Origin: Pteria penguin
Lineage: Eukaryota; Mollusca; Bivalvia; Pterioida; Pteriidae
Direction: 5' to 3'
Assembly (NCBI GenBank): GCA_035048485.1
Contig: CM068588.1
Location: 27,785,769-27,849,768 of the forward strand
DNA length: 64,000 nucleotides
Shown here in pieces: positions 31,900 through 45,111 of this stretch (positions are counted from its first letter, which is position 1; the number at the start of each line of letters is the position of its first letter). The notes beneath the pieces are model-generated. The model saw nothing but the letters and a program-made list of their open reading frames with translations, was not told the DNA's origin and ran no database searches. The position numbers were made by a program, and so were the translations under genes.

Positions 31900-33600
31900 T
31901 TGTTTTTTAAACAGTAACATCTTTAAGAGCCGGCCTAGTAATACAAGACACGATGAATACATTGGTCACTTATGGAGCGCAGTATATCTACAGCAATAAT
32001 GTTTTAATTGCCTTCAGAAGAAATGTGCTGTTTTTATAATGTAACTCAAGGATGAGTGATATAATGAAAGGAAATGATTATTATGTTGAAGATACCTATA
32101 GATAAATAAATTTGAATTAATTATACTTATTTTAAGGTTATCTTAAGGAGGTTGCACATAAATCGGTTAACCACGCTATTCAAGTAATATTTTTTATTTT
32201 AATTGACCTTCCTAAGTCAGTATATTAACTGTAATACAATCGAATATTTTTGTAAAGTGGTGATTTGTGTCATACAGCTTGGTCAGCTGTTTTCTGTCTT
32301 CTTATACCTTAATTATTTATCATTTAATGTTTTAGATGGTCGAAGTATCATGTAATCATGTAATGCAAACGATAATTCAAGAAAATATATTATAAACACT
32401 GAAATTGAGATGTTGTAATTCTCATATTCCATATCGTTGCCATCATAACATATCTACTTTATCTAGTCTACGATCTAGCAGTGTCAATGTGATGGGTCTG
32501 TTCACTTCTCCGACAAGACGTAAGCGTAGTCGTGGTTATCGGTGAAACAATATAACACACATACACGATGTATCGTTTTCTACGGCTTTGCTTCATATTA
32601 TAATCCGACAGCAATAATGTTACACGTTATTAATCAACGATTCCATTTGAGAGATGTGGCAGGTCATAACTCAAAATAAAACCATTGGAAGTCGCAGCGA
32701 GATACCCTTATTAGAATACCTTTATTCCCGCTTCACCTGAGCGCCGAATTAATCCAGCGGTAAAAGTCGCCGTACCGACTGTGTTGGCGGTCGAAGTATT
32801 CTAGGTTCGAATCCAACGTATTTAGTGCATTCATATTTTTCTTTAAAAAAGATGTGTGATCTGCCCAAGCACAGGAGAAGTGATGTCAACGAAGTGGCCG
32901 AAATCCTTAGATAGATTTACAGTCCAAGTGAATACTTGGAATATAACCTCGCTTCTAGATGGACAGAACACAGCCTGCTCCTATGGATGTTGAATATATT
33001 AATATATTTCAAATATACTCCTTGATGTTAGTGTTAAGTTTTTTTTAATGTGTGTCCTTTCTACTTCACAGCTGTTGTGGGAAGTGATAAAGTTGCGGCC
33101 CGTAAACCTATTAACCACACCATTTTATGGCGGGTATTACTCCTACTGACCGTCTTAAGCCGGCTCGTAACAGTTCTCTAATAGAAAATTACAAGAAACA
33201 CTAGATACGGCCGCATAATTTGTCTCTAGATATCTCTTCCAGAAAAAAAAAATAAATACGTCACCGGGATTCGAACATTGACCCTAGTGTTCCTTCAATC
33301 CGTAGCTGAACGTGCTAACCACTAGACTATCATCCTCTTAGAAATTAATGTGTTCAATGTAATAAAAATATATATCGACAAAATTTGATTTTCTACCTTT
33401 CACCCCTTTTTTGTATATATTGGACTGTTTGTTTTGGTTTTACTTTTAACCCGGATGAGCAGAAGTATCGCTGACTAATTATAATAAACACTGATATATT
33501 TGATTTCCGCTTTTTTTTTTTATACTTTTCCCGACTTCAATCGGACCAGGCTCCTTTAATTTGCGTAACATTTTCAAAACTGTAATGAATTCCATTGAGA
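31900..33600. other. Intergenic stretch after gene A
   Basis: It holds copies of dispersed repeat X at 32150-32310 and 33045-33185. A tRNA-like relic on + lies at about 32740-32830 (B-box-like ggttcgaatcc). A second on minus lies at about 33260-33340 (gggattcgaac and accactagactatc antisense). No host gene is recognised. Confidence 0.55.
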
Positions 33601-33607
33601 TCAATAT

Positions 33608-34985
33608 CGAAGAAGTACCAAACCGTTAATTATTCTCAAAGTCCAAGGACAGATACAAAATCGTGCAAGTTTTAAGAAGAAACTGTTGTGAACCCCGAAA
33701 TACTGAAAAATTCCGAGGTCACACCAGATGCCCGAGGAGAGTAAGCGTCTCCTGTTTGCATGCATCACCCGTCACAGCAGTTATTAAGAAACATGTCAAA
33801 ATCAAGAGTTTTGGTTTCCTAATTGTACATACGAAAGTACAAAACTGGTATACAAAGTCATATTTGGTGTTCACTGCACAGGCCATTTAGTCGCATTCCA
33901 GAATATTATCAATCATTCTAGAAAGAGGCACATAATATTTTCGTACAAGATCCTCCTAGCGACCATAGAACTTCCTCAGTGACGATTTCAGACGTTCTTT
34001 AACATATCCCTGCATGCGCAACTTAGTGGCCAGTCGTTTGGCCCTTGGAATAAAAACGTCGTATAGAGAACAGGCTCTTGCGTACCTTATAAGTTGAGAT
34101 ATGAAAACTCTATAGGCAGGTGAGGACGGGATATTGCTGCAAAGAAACGGAAAGTTAGTTATTTGGAAGTTAAAATCGTCACGTTTGTCATACAGAGAGA
34201 TGTTCAAATGACCATTATTGTAGAAAGTTAAAAATATATCCAGATACGAAGCGGAATTATTGCTCTCGGTTGTCTCTTTTATCTCAAGTTCATGGGGATA
34301 GATTTCATGTATGTAATCCTTAAAGTTAGGATTATTGATTGACAATACGTCGTCTATATATCTATACGTACAATTAAACTGAGATGCAAGGCTTTTTTTC
34401 TGCCTGTGGAGAGCATGTTTTGCATAAATTCTGCCTCATACGAATATAAGAAAATGTCAGCAAGAAGAGGGGCGCAGTTAGTTCCCATGGAAATGCCAAT
34501 GATTTGCTGAAAAATGTTATCTCCAAACACCACGAAAATATTGTCTATTAAAAATTCCAGCATTTTGATGATTTGATCTTCGGTATTCTTGTGTTTTGCA
34601 TCAGAGTGTTCTTTTACAAAATATGTATCTTCCCGCTCAATGACAAGATATTTATATCTACGATTTCCATTTTTATGGAAAAAAGAATTTGGAATAATTG
34701 TAGCAAGTCTGTTTTTGATGCGGAATTGTAGTGTAGAGCGTGGAGAAGTCAAAAGATTTGAGGCTGAAAATATTATTAAATTTCGGAGATTTTAGATTCT
34801 CTAAAAGTTCTTTGAAAATTATGCCAGAAGTTGGGCTAGACATGGCGATGTTGAGTTGGACACATTGTCTGAATGAACTCCAATACAAATATAATGATAG
34901 AACTATAAAGAAAACACAACGATTACCTATTAGTAATACAGATAAAGCCTCAAACAATGTGATACATGTATTTCTGTGCTATTGA
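33608..34985 (-). pseudogene. Penelope-like element, RT fragment and tail (copy 1)
   Basis: On minus: DFSTLYTTIPH (about 34775), ISMGTNCAPLLADIFLYSYE (about 34450-34510), the catalytic YIDDV (about 34345-34360), the YPHELEIK block and the IRYARAC / SLRKFYGR C-terminus (33960-34100). The family reverse-transcribes and inserts by target priming. A frame break lies just before YIDDV. No GIY-YIG endonuclease remains after the RT. The tail 33608-33877 is also present alone at 12733-13006. Confidence 0.85.
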
Positions 34986-35090
34986 GAAACTTGAAATAAA
35001 TACAGAAATCGGTACCTGTTTTTATACTCACGCCGCACTGTATTGATGAAAACCAAAAATTAGTATTGTGTGTCTATAATATATGAAGTA

Positions 35091-35535
35091 CAGTGGGGTG
35101 CAGTCCTAACATAACATTATGTTAACGTCGCGTTAACGTGAAGTTTGCTTTCCTCGTGCGCTCAGGACTGCTGGGCACACGCGTTTGCATCAGCGCAGAT
35201 TTCCACGTGAACTTAATTTCGAGACCGCGTAAACGCGCTTGACTGCCGCGTTAACGCGCTTGACTGCCGCATGAACGTGCTTGACAGCCACGTTCGCTTG
35301 CTTACAACTTAAAACATGTATTACCATGTTCATATAGAAGGATTTGAAGGAGAATAGATATATACATTGTATATGTATATTTAAAAACTTATTAATGTGT
35401 AACTAAGATATTTAGAAGTAAATAAAACCCTTCCCAGTTGAGGGAAGAATTTCAGAAATATTGAACGCAATTTCCGAATATTGACTTTAATGAAATTATT
35501 CTTATTTTAGGAAAATAACAATAAAAATAATAATG

Positions 35536-35608
<73 letters not shown>

Positions 35609-36215
35609 AATAAAAATTAATAAAGATAATAATAACGATAATTATTATATTGATATATTATAGAAAATAGCTTAATTAAAAATAATAATAATAAAAACAT
35701 AAATAAGAAATACATGTAAATACAACAATAAACTAGTTACAAATGAATAAACAAATAAGAAATATATACATAAATCAACTAATTAAAAATAAATAAATAA
35801 AAGAAATTAGAAAGTAATCATGCTAGTATAAACTGACGAAGTTTTTTCATAAATACCTTATTGCATGTCTACGCGATAATTTCCTTTGTTATATTGCATA
35901 TGAAATCCTTAATGCAGGGTGTCATTTTAACATTTCATTTAATACACGTTTTTATGGCGACATTCGCGGTAATTTAATTAGATCCATTTTATTTTCTCCG
36001 TCCGTACTGCATAGAGAATTACGAATATAGACATGTGAACGTGCGACTGGACCGAGCGTACGCGGGAATACATCGCGTTAACGCGAATTCCCTACCGCGT
36101 TAACGCGAGGAGCGCACGCGCGTCCAGTCGAGCAGTCCTAGCACGTGTGCTAGAGCAGTCCTCGCGACCGCTCTTCGCGTTAACGTGTATGTTATGTTAG
36201 GACTGCACCCATCTG
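35091..36215. mobile_element. Tc1/mariner-like MITE, copy 2 (1125 bp)
   Basis: Ends CAGTGGGGTGCAGTCC and its inverse, flanked by TA (35089-35090, 36216-36217). It has the same interior as the copy at 14995-16043: subterminal GTTAACG-rich ends, including short repeats of gcgcttgactgccgcgttaa, and an (AAT)n core at about 35520-35610. Confidence 0.9.
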
Positions 36216-36499
36216 TAATGATAACGAGTTCGAGTGACTACTTATAATGGATCCTTTAACTTCATAAAAATCCATAAAAGGATAAACTACAGCATCCAGT
36301 AAATGCTGCACCAAAATTTAACCAACGTCCTTTTCCTTTTCATCTACTCAAAAGGTAGGTTTTTAAAATGAGTTTTGGAAATTGAAAAATTCAAGAGACT
36401 TATATCTCAAAATCTGTCAACTGTGAGATATATTAATCGTTAAGAGGTTTCTACTTTTTACACTACTATTTCTCATAGTAAAAAGATTCTTTAGCGTAA

Positions 36500-37235
36500 T
36501 TGATAACTTCTCGTTCAGTAAGAATATTTCTCGCAACTATAAATATATTGTATTGGGCTGTCCAGACACACAATTTGTCAATAATAACGATGATAAGAAG
36601 TTAAGTTCTCTGAAGATGAAATTAAGAACATGATGGGTTATCTTATTGACAATATAAATGTTGTATTCAGTGATCAAACATTCAAACAACCCATCGGCCA
36701 TTAACCATGGACAATTATTGTGCATCTTTACTAACCGATTTCTTTATTGGTATGATGACGAATTTATACAAAATCTTCAGCAATACAAAATTTACAACAG
36801 ACTTTAATTCAACATTCTGATATGTTGATGATAAAATGTCTAGAATTGATAAAAATTTTGATAGATATATACACGCAATGTATTCTAACGATATTGAAAT
36901 TAAAATAAAAGGAAATCCAGTTCCTGCGCTTCGTTTTAAGATCTCCTATTGAAGATTGACCCAGTCGGTAAACTTACATGTATTACTTTACTATAATACA
37001 AAATCATAAAAGTGATTTCAATTTTCCTATCGATTACTCGGATATGCTAGAGTTTATTCATATTATGGTTCTTTCATATACTGATGCAAACCACTGAATG
37101 AAAAGGGAATATTGCAAGAATACGTAAAACCACGTTTGAAGTCCACAGTCATCAAATTTTACGATTGCAATAAAGACTTTTACGCTTGTCAGATATCATT
37201 GTCTGACATGTCGACTTCCGTATTGGATTGTAATC
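36500..37235 (+). pseudogene. Penelope-like RT fragment (copy 2), heavily decayed
   Basis: Pieces in several frames: a degenerate MGTN-type site near 36700, YVDDKMSRIDKNFDRYIH (about 36820-36875) and the C-terminal KPRLKSTVIKFYD (about 37125-37165). Confidence 0.7.
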
Positions 37236-37247
37236 CTTGTTATTCCG

Positions 37248-38155
37248 TTTGTACTGTCATTATTCAACATCGCACAAGTTACTTACCAGGACGTTCTACC
37301 GATTGTGACTACGGTATTATCGTTACCACCTCACAAGGCTACGAGTTATACTAACTGAAATAACATCGCGGTCAGCAGGAGATGCCTACTTCGCTGTGTC
37401 ACCTGATTACACTTCTTGCTCCGTATTTAATCAGTTTACTTAATACACACATACACTTCCCTACTTTGTAGGATGATGATTTATAACATATGCTAAAGCA
37501 ATGCTAAAACCTTAAATAGAATATGATAAATGATAAAATAATGAATACGCAGAGCTACAATCAAATATATATGGATTTTAATACTAATAAAGCACATGCA
37601 AACAGAGAAGGGAGAGGTCCAGTGATATCACACTGTTTTCTTTCCTAAATCTACGTTATGTAATAACTAATAAACTTTTTGCAGGTGTTTGTACTGTAAT
37701 AATTCAACATTTTACTTACCAGGACGTCCTACCGATTGTGACTACTGTATTATCGTTACCACCTCACAAGACTACGAGTCATACTAACTGAAATAATATC
37801 GAGACGGGAGTGATCAGTCAGCAGGAGATGCTTACTTCCCTGTGTCATCTGATCCCATCTCTTGTTCGGTATCTAAGCATTTTTCTTAATACACACACAC
37901 ACTTCTCTACGTTGTAGAATGATATCATATCTCACTAACCACGTTTATAACGTATGATAACGTAATGCTAAAACCTTAAAAACAATATGATAAGTGATAA
38001 AATAATGAATACGCAGAGCTACAATCAAATATATATGGATTTTAATACTAATAAAACACATGCAAACAGAGAAGGGAGAGGTCCAGTGATATCCCACTGT
38101 TTTCTTTCCTAAATCTATGTAATAATCCATTAGATCTAATAAACTATTTGCAGGT
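37248..38155 (+). repeat. Direct duplication of a ~440-bp Penelope-tail segment
   Basis: 37248-37684 and 37685-38155 share attcaac..ttacttaccagg, the aatgaatacgcagagctaca and gagaggtccagtgatatc blocks and end in a ..tttgcaggtgt block. The differences show it is not very recent. Confidence 0.8.
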
Positions 38156-38439
38156 GTATATCATTTTGGGAAATTTATAACCAAAAAAGTCTAAATTTTG
38201 GTCTCATTGGATGGAGGTATACCACGAAAAAGTACGGAAAACTGCATCATTGCGCGTAGCAGAAGTTACTTATTATCAAATATATTAGAGTTACATTATT
38301 GTCAAAAAGAAATTTCACTTATAATCACTTTTATTTCATATAACTTTCTGTTTGCAAGTACAAATACAAGATATTGTTCCGAAATCAACAACTCGAAGTC
38401 GAAGAAACACGACAATACATATGTAAATATAATATAAAC

Positions 38440-39590
38440 AATCACGAACCTCTGTCAAAATAGAGGTGGGATCAGGTGCCATGGATGAGTAAGTATCCCC
38501 TGCCGACCAGTCACACCCGTAATGATGCCATAAGTATAAGCGAAACAGAATTATTCGCTGTCACAGTATTAGGAAACGGCACAGCCGTAGTCAAAATAGG
38601 TATATGTCATAAGCAGTACTATACTGCTGTATAGTATAGGTAATACAGATGGTTTAGTTACTGTGAAATAAGAAGTCAACATGTCAGACAACGATACATC
38701 ATATGAGCAAATAAGGACTTTATAACGACCGTAAAATTTTCGGAATGTTGATATATGTCGTGATATCTCATATCTTTGTTTGAGTAACTTTTCTCCTAGT
38801 AATTGGCTTCGATAAATGAAAGAGCAATACTCAGATGACGCTCGGGCATATCGAATCAATTGGGATACATAAACACAGTACGCAGGTGATAACGGAATGT
38901 GCTACTAGTATATGGAAAGTTAACAATGGGGAAACTAAAGTCATCACGTTTGTCATAAATTGAAGTAGTAAGTTTACCATCTTGGTCGACATCAATAAGT
39001 AGATCTAAATATGAAGCACATGAATTGGATATTGTAGTGTCCTTAATTTCAAGTTCCTTGGATATATTGTATGTACGTATGTATCAAATTTTTTGTTATT
39101 TATAGATAGTACACCATCAATATATCTGTATATAAAATTAAAGGACAAGGCCAATTGCTTCTTATTTTGACTTATAAGATTTTGTATAAAGTCAATTTCG
39201 TACGACGAAAGGAACAAATCGGCTAGTAAAGGAGTTAGTCCCCATAGGGATTCCAATGGTTTGTTGGAAGACCTTGTTACCGAACAACATATATATTGTC
39301 AATAAAAGTCCAGCATGTTTTTATGTCATCTTCAGAGTACTTATATTTAGATTCAGAATGGTTTTTCACAAAATATGTATCTGGATATCCTAAAACAATA
39401 AATTTATATCTGCGTGAACCCTTTTTGGTGAAGAAACAGTTATCAATAAATCTAAAGAGCCTGGTTTTCAATTTATCATGAGGTATGGTGGTATAAAGTG
39501 TAGAAAAATCTGTCTTAATGAATTTAATAGTTGTCAGATTTCAGGATGTTAAGTTTTCCAATAATTCTTTGGAGTTTTTTAGTATCCAAA
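38440..39590 (-). pseudogene. Penelope-like RT fragment and tail (copy 3)
   Basis: On minus: DFSTLYTTIPH (about 39485-39515), then TPLLADLFLSSYEIDFIQNL (about 39170-39230), YIDGV at the catalytic site where Asp is replaced by Gly (about 39110-39125), and the IRYARASSEY / FRKFYGRY C-terminus (about 38735-38855). The tail 38440-38540 carries the conserved ggatgagtaagtatcccctg type block. The changed active site and frame breaks make it inactive. Confidence 0.85.
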
Positions 39591-40079
39591 ACTGATTAAC
39601 ACCACTACGAGATTAAATCACATCATAGTATGTCTGAAGATTCTCCTTAATTGCAGATAATATTTTGTTAAGGAGGGCTGATAGAGGTTTACTGGAGAAT
39701 CACATTTCAGTAAAACTATTTTTGTAAGTATTATCTCTTTACAAATTCTATTAGGTACTACCTGTTACTAATTAAATTCTATAACCTCATCTAACCTCAG
39801 GTATGTACTATCTGACACGAGTTCTGGCTGATTGTGTTTAATTTATACAATCTTTAATCTGTTTATTCTATTCTTAAAGTCCACAAGGAAATAAAAAATT
39901 AACAATGAAATTTACCATTAAATCATAATTTTATACCCAAATGTCTGTCGTATTTAGTTCAATCTTCCGTCAGAACAAACGACGAGGAAATATTGTTAGA
40001 TACTTGTCAATGTTAGGTTTATCTCTCATGGTACTTGGATAAGGTCAGTGATTTTCTTTAATACAATATCAATGTTTAG
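39591..40079. other. Intergenic stretch, nothing recognised
   Basis: AT-rich DNA between a Penelope-like copy and the repeats upstream of gene B. Confidence 0.4.
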
Positions 40080-40990
40080 CGATATTCTCTTGGTACCTGT
40101 CAATGGTCGGAGATTCCTCTAGATACCTACCAATGGTAGGTGACTTTATTAACTTGCCGATTGTGCGTCATTTTCTCTTGTTTTAATCTGATGTTTGATG
40201 ATTTCTTTTAAGAATCGACTACTGATCAGCTATTTTTATATACACGGATCGGTGACATATTGTTTTTGACTTGTCTGTCTGTCTGTTTGTATGTTGTTAA
40301 CTATAACCTTCGCCATAACTTTTGAACCGTGAGAAATATAGACTTCATATTTGGCATGAATACTTCAAAAATCCCTTTCAAATTACACCAAGATCATTGA
40401 CGTTTTGACCTTGTCGTTAATCTTTTGACCGATGTTACAAAATTTGCCTTATGCCGACTTTGTTCCCGCCGAAGCATTCGTGTTTCCCAAACACATCTTT
40501 TTACTGTTTATCAGTCGATGCTTTGTGAATTTCTTTTGGTATTTGCCAATGGGGAGTTTTTCTGATATACAGATACATGTAGTCGGCAATTATTTCTAGG
40601 TACCTTCGTTTGATTGGTACAGCTCTGCAATTGATCGGTGATTCCATCCGGGTATCCGTCGAGGTTCGATAATATTATTTTTCGATGGCTGTTGACTTTT
40701 GATTTTCTCTAGGTACCTGATGAACACAATTAACTCTTAGTACCTGTCGAAGGACAATGATCTTTTCTGTGTGTCTGTCGATGGACACTGATTTACTTTC
40801 GGTTTCTGTAAATTTTTACTCTGGGTGTATCTTAATGGTTGGCTATTTACTCTGGATTGTTGAGGTTCTTTTCTGTGTACATCTCGATGGTCGGTTTTTT
40901 ACCCCGGGTACCTGCTGATGGTCATTGGAATACTTGCTAATTGTCCATGATCGATTAATTACTTAGAGTACCGGTTGTTGGTCGCTTATT
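40080..40990 (+). repeat. Degenerate ~60-bp repeats upstream of gene B
   Basis: Repeated ggtacctgtcaatggtcgg, gatttctct and tactctgg elements like those at 9536-10195, now strongly diverged. They are interrupted at 40265-40470 by an AGGTCA-type repeat. Confidence 0.7.
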
Positions 40991-41009
40991 GTAGCTCTTT
41001 TACATTACA

Positions 41010-41290
41010 CCACAGTCACTTACCTCATGACCTTGACTGCGACCTTTCACATACATTTCCAAAACTGTAACATTATTATAACTTTTGAATCGTAAGGTAG
41101 GTGTTTTCAATTTTCACATGCGTATTCCTTGTGACAAGTTTTTTTTTCCGTCGCTACAATAATGTTTTACCTCTTGACCTTTGACCTACATTTCAAACTT
41201 TAGATATAACTTTAAAATCGTAAGAGGTAGGGATTTTCTATGCTTATTCCCATGGAGTGGAGTGTAATCAAGATATAGGACATTGCATAA
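41010..41290 (+). repeat. AGGTCA-type dispersed repeat, two degenerate units
   Basis: cttgacctttgacctacattt and atcgtaag blocks repeat at about 41030 and 41170. The same family as 23380-23640, with half-sites on the other strand. Confidence 0.6.
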
Positions 41291-41796
41291 TTTGCCTTAT
41301 TTGGAATTTGTTGAAACCGTTGTCAATTCAAAAATAAATGTCAAATATACACTTTATCAATAAATGAATTAATATATGAGTAAACAATTATTTCTTGTTT
41401 CTGTGTCGTTCACACGAACATACAGAGCTTTGATTTTATTAAATAAAAGGAATTGGTGGCATTTGTTTTAGTAACTATTAAATCATATTTAATTGCTTAA
41501 AGCTATTCAAGCTATAGCTGTCATTATCCTACTTATTTTTGTAAGTAATCTCGCCTGATATATATTTGTCATAAATGGAACACGTACACATAATTGAATA
41601 AGAAAGCGATATCTTGACTATTTAAGACGTAGTAAAGGAGAACAACTAGGACCAATGATACTATCGCCAAATGATAATATTTCCTGGTTTCTTCACAAAC
41701 AGCGATGCGTGTACTTATATAAAATCAATCGTTTCCCACTTTTTGGAGATCATACATAAATTCAATCACATCTACGAAATTTAACGGGAAACAATA

Positions 41797-41873
41797 TATT
41801 TATTCAGTGATGTTTGTTGCATTGTATGTTTTATAAAGGCCATGTATTTATTCCAAATTTTCGCTATTGCGAG
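41797..41873 (+). pseudogene. Gene B exon 1 homologue without start codon
   Basis: It aligns codon for codon with exon 1 of A (77 bp, no indels). It keeps the hydrophobic core and IFAIA end with donor GTAAGT, but the first codon is TAT. The frame stays open upstream to a TAA at 41782, without an ATG. Confidence 0.65.
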
Positions 41874-42299
41874 GTAAGTTAAGTCAAGGAGTGTTGTAAG
41901 TTTACTTTATTATGTTATAGTATTAACATTTACATGTTTGTATTGACCTTTGTTTAGTACATAGAAATAACAGGACCATGGCATGAAATGTAACACTGAT
42001 GCTCCGTGTGAGGTCCAGTTTGTATTCATGTCCGAGTGAGAGACAAGTTGCATGATTGGTCCGAACAAGTGTCATGTTCTGTGCGTGAGATATATATTGA
42101 TTGCATGGTGATGGAGTTATATAGAAATATGTGATTTAATAATATAAATTTGCGTTATATCACAATAAATTTGGGTTGCGCATTTATGTTTTTAGAGAAG
42201 CCAGTTGGCTTTCGTGTAATAATTAATTTTAAAAATACGTATGATGAGTGTCACTTTCTTTTGATTTTGGGATCACTGATTATGATTTAATACCTAACA

Positions 42300-43065
42300 A
42301 CATGAGCAATGTATTCACAGTCCAAGTGCATGTGTGCATGGTCAGAATGAGACACATCATGTGTGCATGGTCCGAGTGAAACACATGTTGTGTGCATGGT
42401 CCGAATGAGACCCATCATGTGTGCATGGTCCGAGTGAGACACATGTTGTGTGCATGGTCCGAATGAGACACATCATGTGTGCATGGTCCGAATGAGAGAT
42501 CAGTGTTATATGTATGGTCTGAGTGAAACACATGATATGTGAATGATTGTGTTGTATGATTGGTCCGAGTGAGACACATGATGTGTGTATGTTCCGAGTG
42601 AGATCCGTGTTGTATGTATGGTCCGAGTACGGCACATGATGTGTCCATATCCCGGGTGAGATCTGTGTTGTATGTTTGGTCCGAGTGAGACATATGTTGT
42701 GTGCATGGTCCAAAAGAGATCTGTGTTGTATTCATGGCCTGAGTGAGACATGTGTTCATAGTCCGAGTGAGACATGTGTGCAAAGTCCGAGTGAGATGCG
42801 AGGTGTATGCATGGTCCTACCAAGACAAATATTCTACACACTGTTCGATTACTATACATCTTGATTGCATGGTTATTGGGTTAAATAGATACATATTCGA
42901 TACAGTCGAGAGAATTCGGTGCTGTATGCATGGTTTGAGTGCGACACATGTTATATGATTACTTTAAGTGATATTCTTGTTCTAATCATGATTCGTGTGA
43001 GATCCATTTTGAATGCTTGTTCTGAGTAAGATACATGTATGCGTGGTCCCAACAAGATCCATGTT
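42300..43065 (+). repeat. ~29-bp tandem array in intron 1 of gene B
   Basis: gcatggtccgagtgagacac with a variable atgttgtgt-type spacer, repeated more than 20 times with drift. It continues after an inserted transposon at about 43735-43975 and again at 47030-47060 and 47310-47610. Gene A has a single unit. Open frames across it on both strands are repeat artefacts. Confidence 0.9.
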
Positions 43066-43070
43066 ATTTA

Positions 43071-43727
43071 AGGGATGAAACGATATTGTTACCTCACGAT
43101 ACAATACGTATCGTGATACACTTTGAATATAGAAATATATAAAGGCTTCCACTAGTTTTAATCACACTTCAAAGCTTGTGGTGAGGATTATTTTCAACGA
43201 ATGTTGAAGCAATACAATGCCATATTCTTTTTTTTTTTCAAAAAGATCAGCATATGCCGTAAAAACAGTATCCATTATTTAAAGCAATAAACTGACCTAT
43301 GGATTTTGTTATCGCAAACGCCCGAACAAATCGGACAGGACGTTTGTTTCCGAATGCCTCCTGGAGGCATATTCGCCCGATGCTTCAGATTGTGATGTTT
43401 AGCAGACTTACGATTACACCCAGATACATCGATGTCTAGATGATGCCGCGTCATGTGCGTGGCCATGTCTGAAGAATTTCCCGTTGTGTAGGATATGTCC
43501 GTGAAACAATGCCGCGGAGCCCGCAGCTTGACCGGTTTTGACGCCATAATTGTATAAACAAACGAACCAAAATTGATGCGATGTAAAAGAAAGCAAAATA
43601 TATTTCGCTCAAAAAATTCCGGATGTGAACCGTTACCATACCGTTTGCACGCCTCCCCTTACCGTAAACCGAACCAAGGTATGTGTACCGCGGTATACCG
43701 TCAAACGGTATTTCGTTTCACCCTTGT
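43071..43727 (-). mobile_element. hAT-like transposon relic with BED finger
   Basis: The ends are inverse: aagggatgaaacgata at the left and the inverse of aagggtgaaacgaaata at the right. A minus-strand frame (43547-43275) contains YTTGNSSDMATHMTRHH, the second half of a BED zinc finger as in hAT transposases. The rest of the transposase is missing. It split the 29-bp array. Confidence 0.65.
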
Positions 43728-44039
43728 CAGTTTTATACATCGTGCGAATAAGATATATGTATGTACAATCCTAATGAGATACACGTTATTAAGATGGTAC
43801 AAATGAGATACATGCCGTATACATAGTCTGAGGGAAGCACATGTCCTATGAAAAGTCTATGCATGGCCCCGAGTTGTATGTATGATCCAAGCGAGATATA
43901 TGTTTGCACGGTCTGAGTAAGGTGCATGTTGTATGCATGTTCAGGGTGAGATATATGTGCGCACGGTCCGATTTCACTTTTACAATATGAACTTGTTTTT
44001 ATATTATTCTATAAACGTTTCGTGATTAAAAACATTTAT

Positions 44040-44345
44040 GATATCTCTTCTTAAGAAGCCTGTTGGTCCTTGTTCTCTATATGGAGAATTATTAATTTTT
44101 AAATGCGTGTCATTTGATTTTGCGGTAAGTGGGAAGGTGGACACCCGTAAACCGGTTAACCACACCAATTGAGTGACGTTTATTACTTCAATTGACCGTC
44201 CTTAATCGGTATCGTTAACGCAACACAATTGAATATATTTGTAATGTCGTTGTTCCGTGTTTGTTTTACTATTATCATTTTTGTATGCATGTCCTTGGTG
44301 TCAGACAGCTTTGTCAGATGTCTTCTGTTTTCTCTTTTTCAAAAC
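44040..44345 (+). repeat. Dispersed repeat X, copy
   Basis: Nearly collinear with 25655-26029: ttctctatatggaga, gggaaggtgg, gtaaaccggttaaccacacc, gcatgtccttggtgtcagac. Confidence 0.75.
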
Positions 44346-45111
44346 AACGCTTTCAATGATGGATTTTATACGAAAATATATTATTGTGTAATAAAACATT
44401 TGATCCGCATTGTGATAAAATATTAGAATCGGAAATTATTGGCACCAAATTGATTCTTTTGTAATTACTAATTTCATCCGTAATTATTCATGGTCTGTAA
44501 TTGTTGAAGACTGAAATAATAAATATTACAACATATATACGTGAATTAATTTTGTGCACCATATGCGCATTTTGACAACTTATGTCTCTTCAGTGATGTT
44601 CATGGCCGAAATGTGGAAATAGAAAGAGTGAATATTTTAAGAGGAAACTCAGTACCAAGTATTCCGGTTTGTCCCTCTTTCAGATAAACCTATAAATAGA
44701 TAAATTCTACTTCCCTGTAACCGTAGGTATTTTTTCAGTTATTCTCGTAAATTTATTTTGTCTGGCATCACTGCTTGGATCGAACATTAAATTTAAATTA
44801 TTGACGCTGGATTTTTAGTTCCCTGCTCTACAAAGTTTTATGTTGCAAACACAAATATTCCTGAATCAAAAATTTTATTATTCTAATTTTATTTTACAAT
44901 TACATGTATGCTTGAAATGCGTTTTATACATGCGGTATGCATATCCGATTCCATGATGTGAACTGGGTATTTGAAATCTTGAAGATATCTATGAACGCTA
45001 CTTAAGCGTCCTCTGTTGGAGTCATGGATGTATTCACTTACGTTTTATTTTCTCACCGCCAAAAATATTCGGACCAAATAGATATTCAGTTCAGTAGGAA
45101 AGATTAAAGGT
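44346..45111. other. Intronic stretch of gene B, nothing recognised
   Basis: AT-rich. No motif, repeat family or splice-bounded frame is recognised. Confidence 0.4.

Noticed and set aside
33608..33877. Hammerhead ribozyme in the Penelope-like tail
   Set aside because: Looked for the CTGANGA and GAAA core on the relevant strand and did not find it.
42357..42859. Antisense frames of about 120 residues
   Set aside because: Translation of the 29-bp tandem array.
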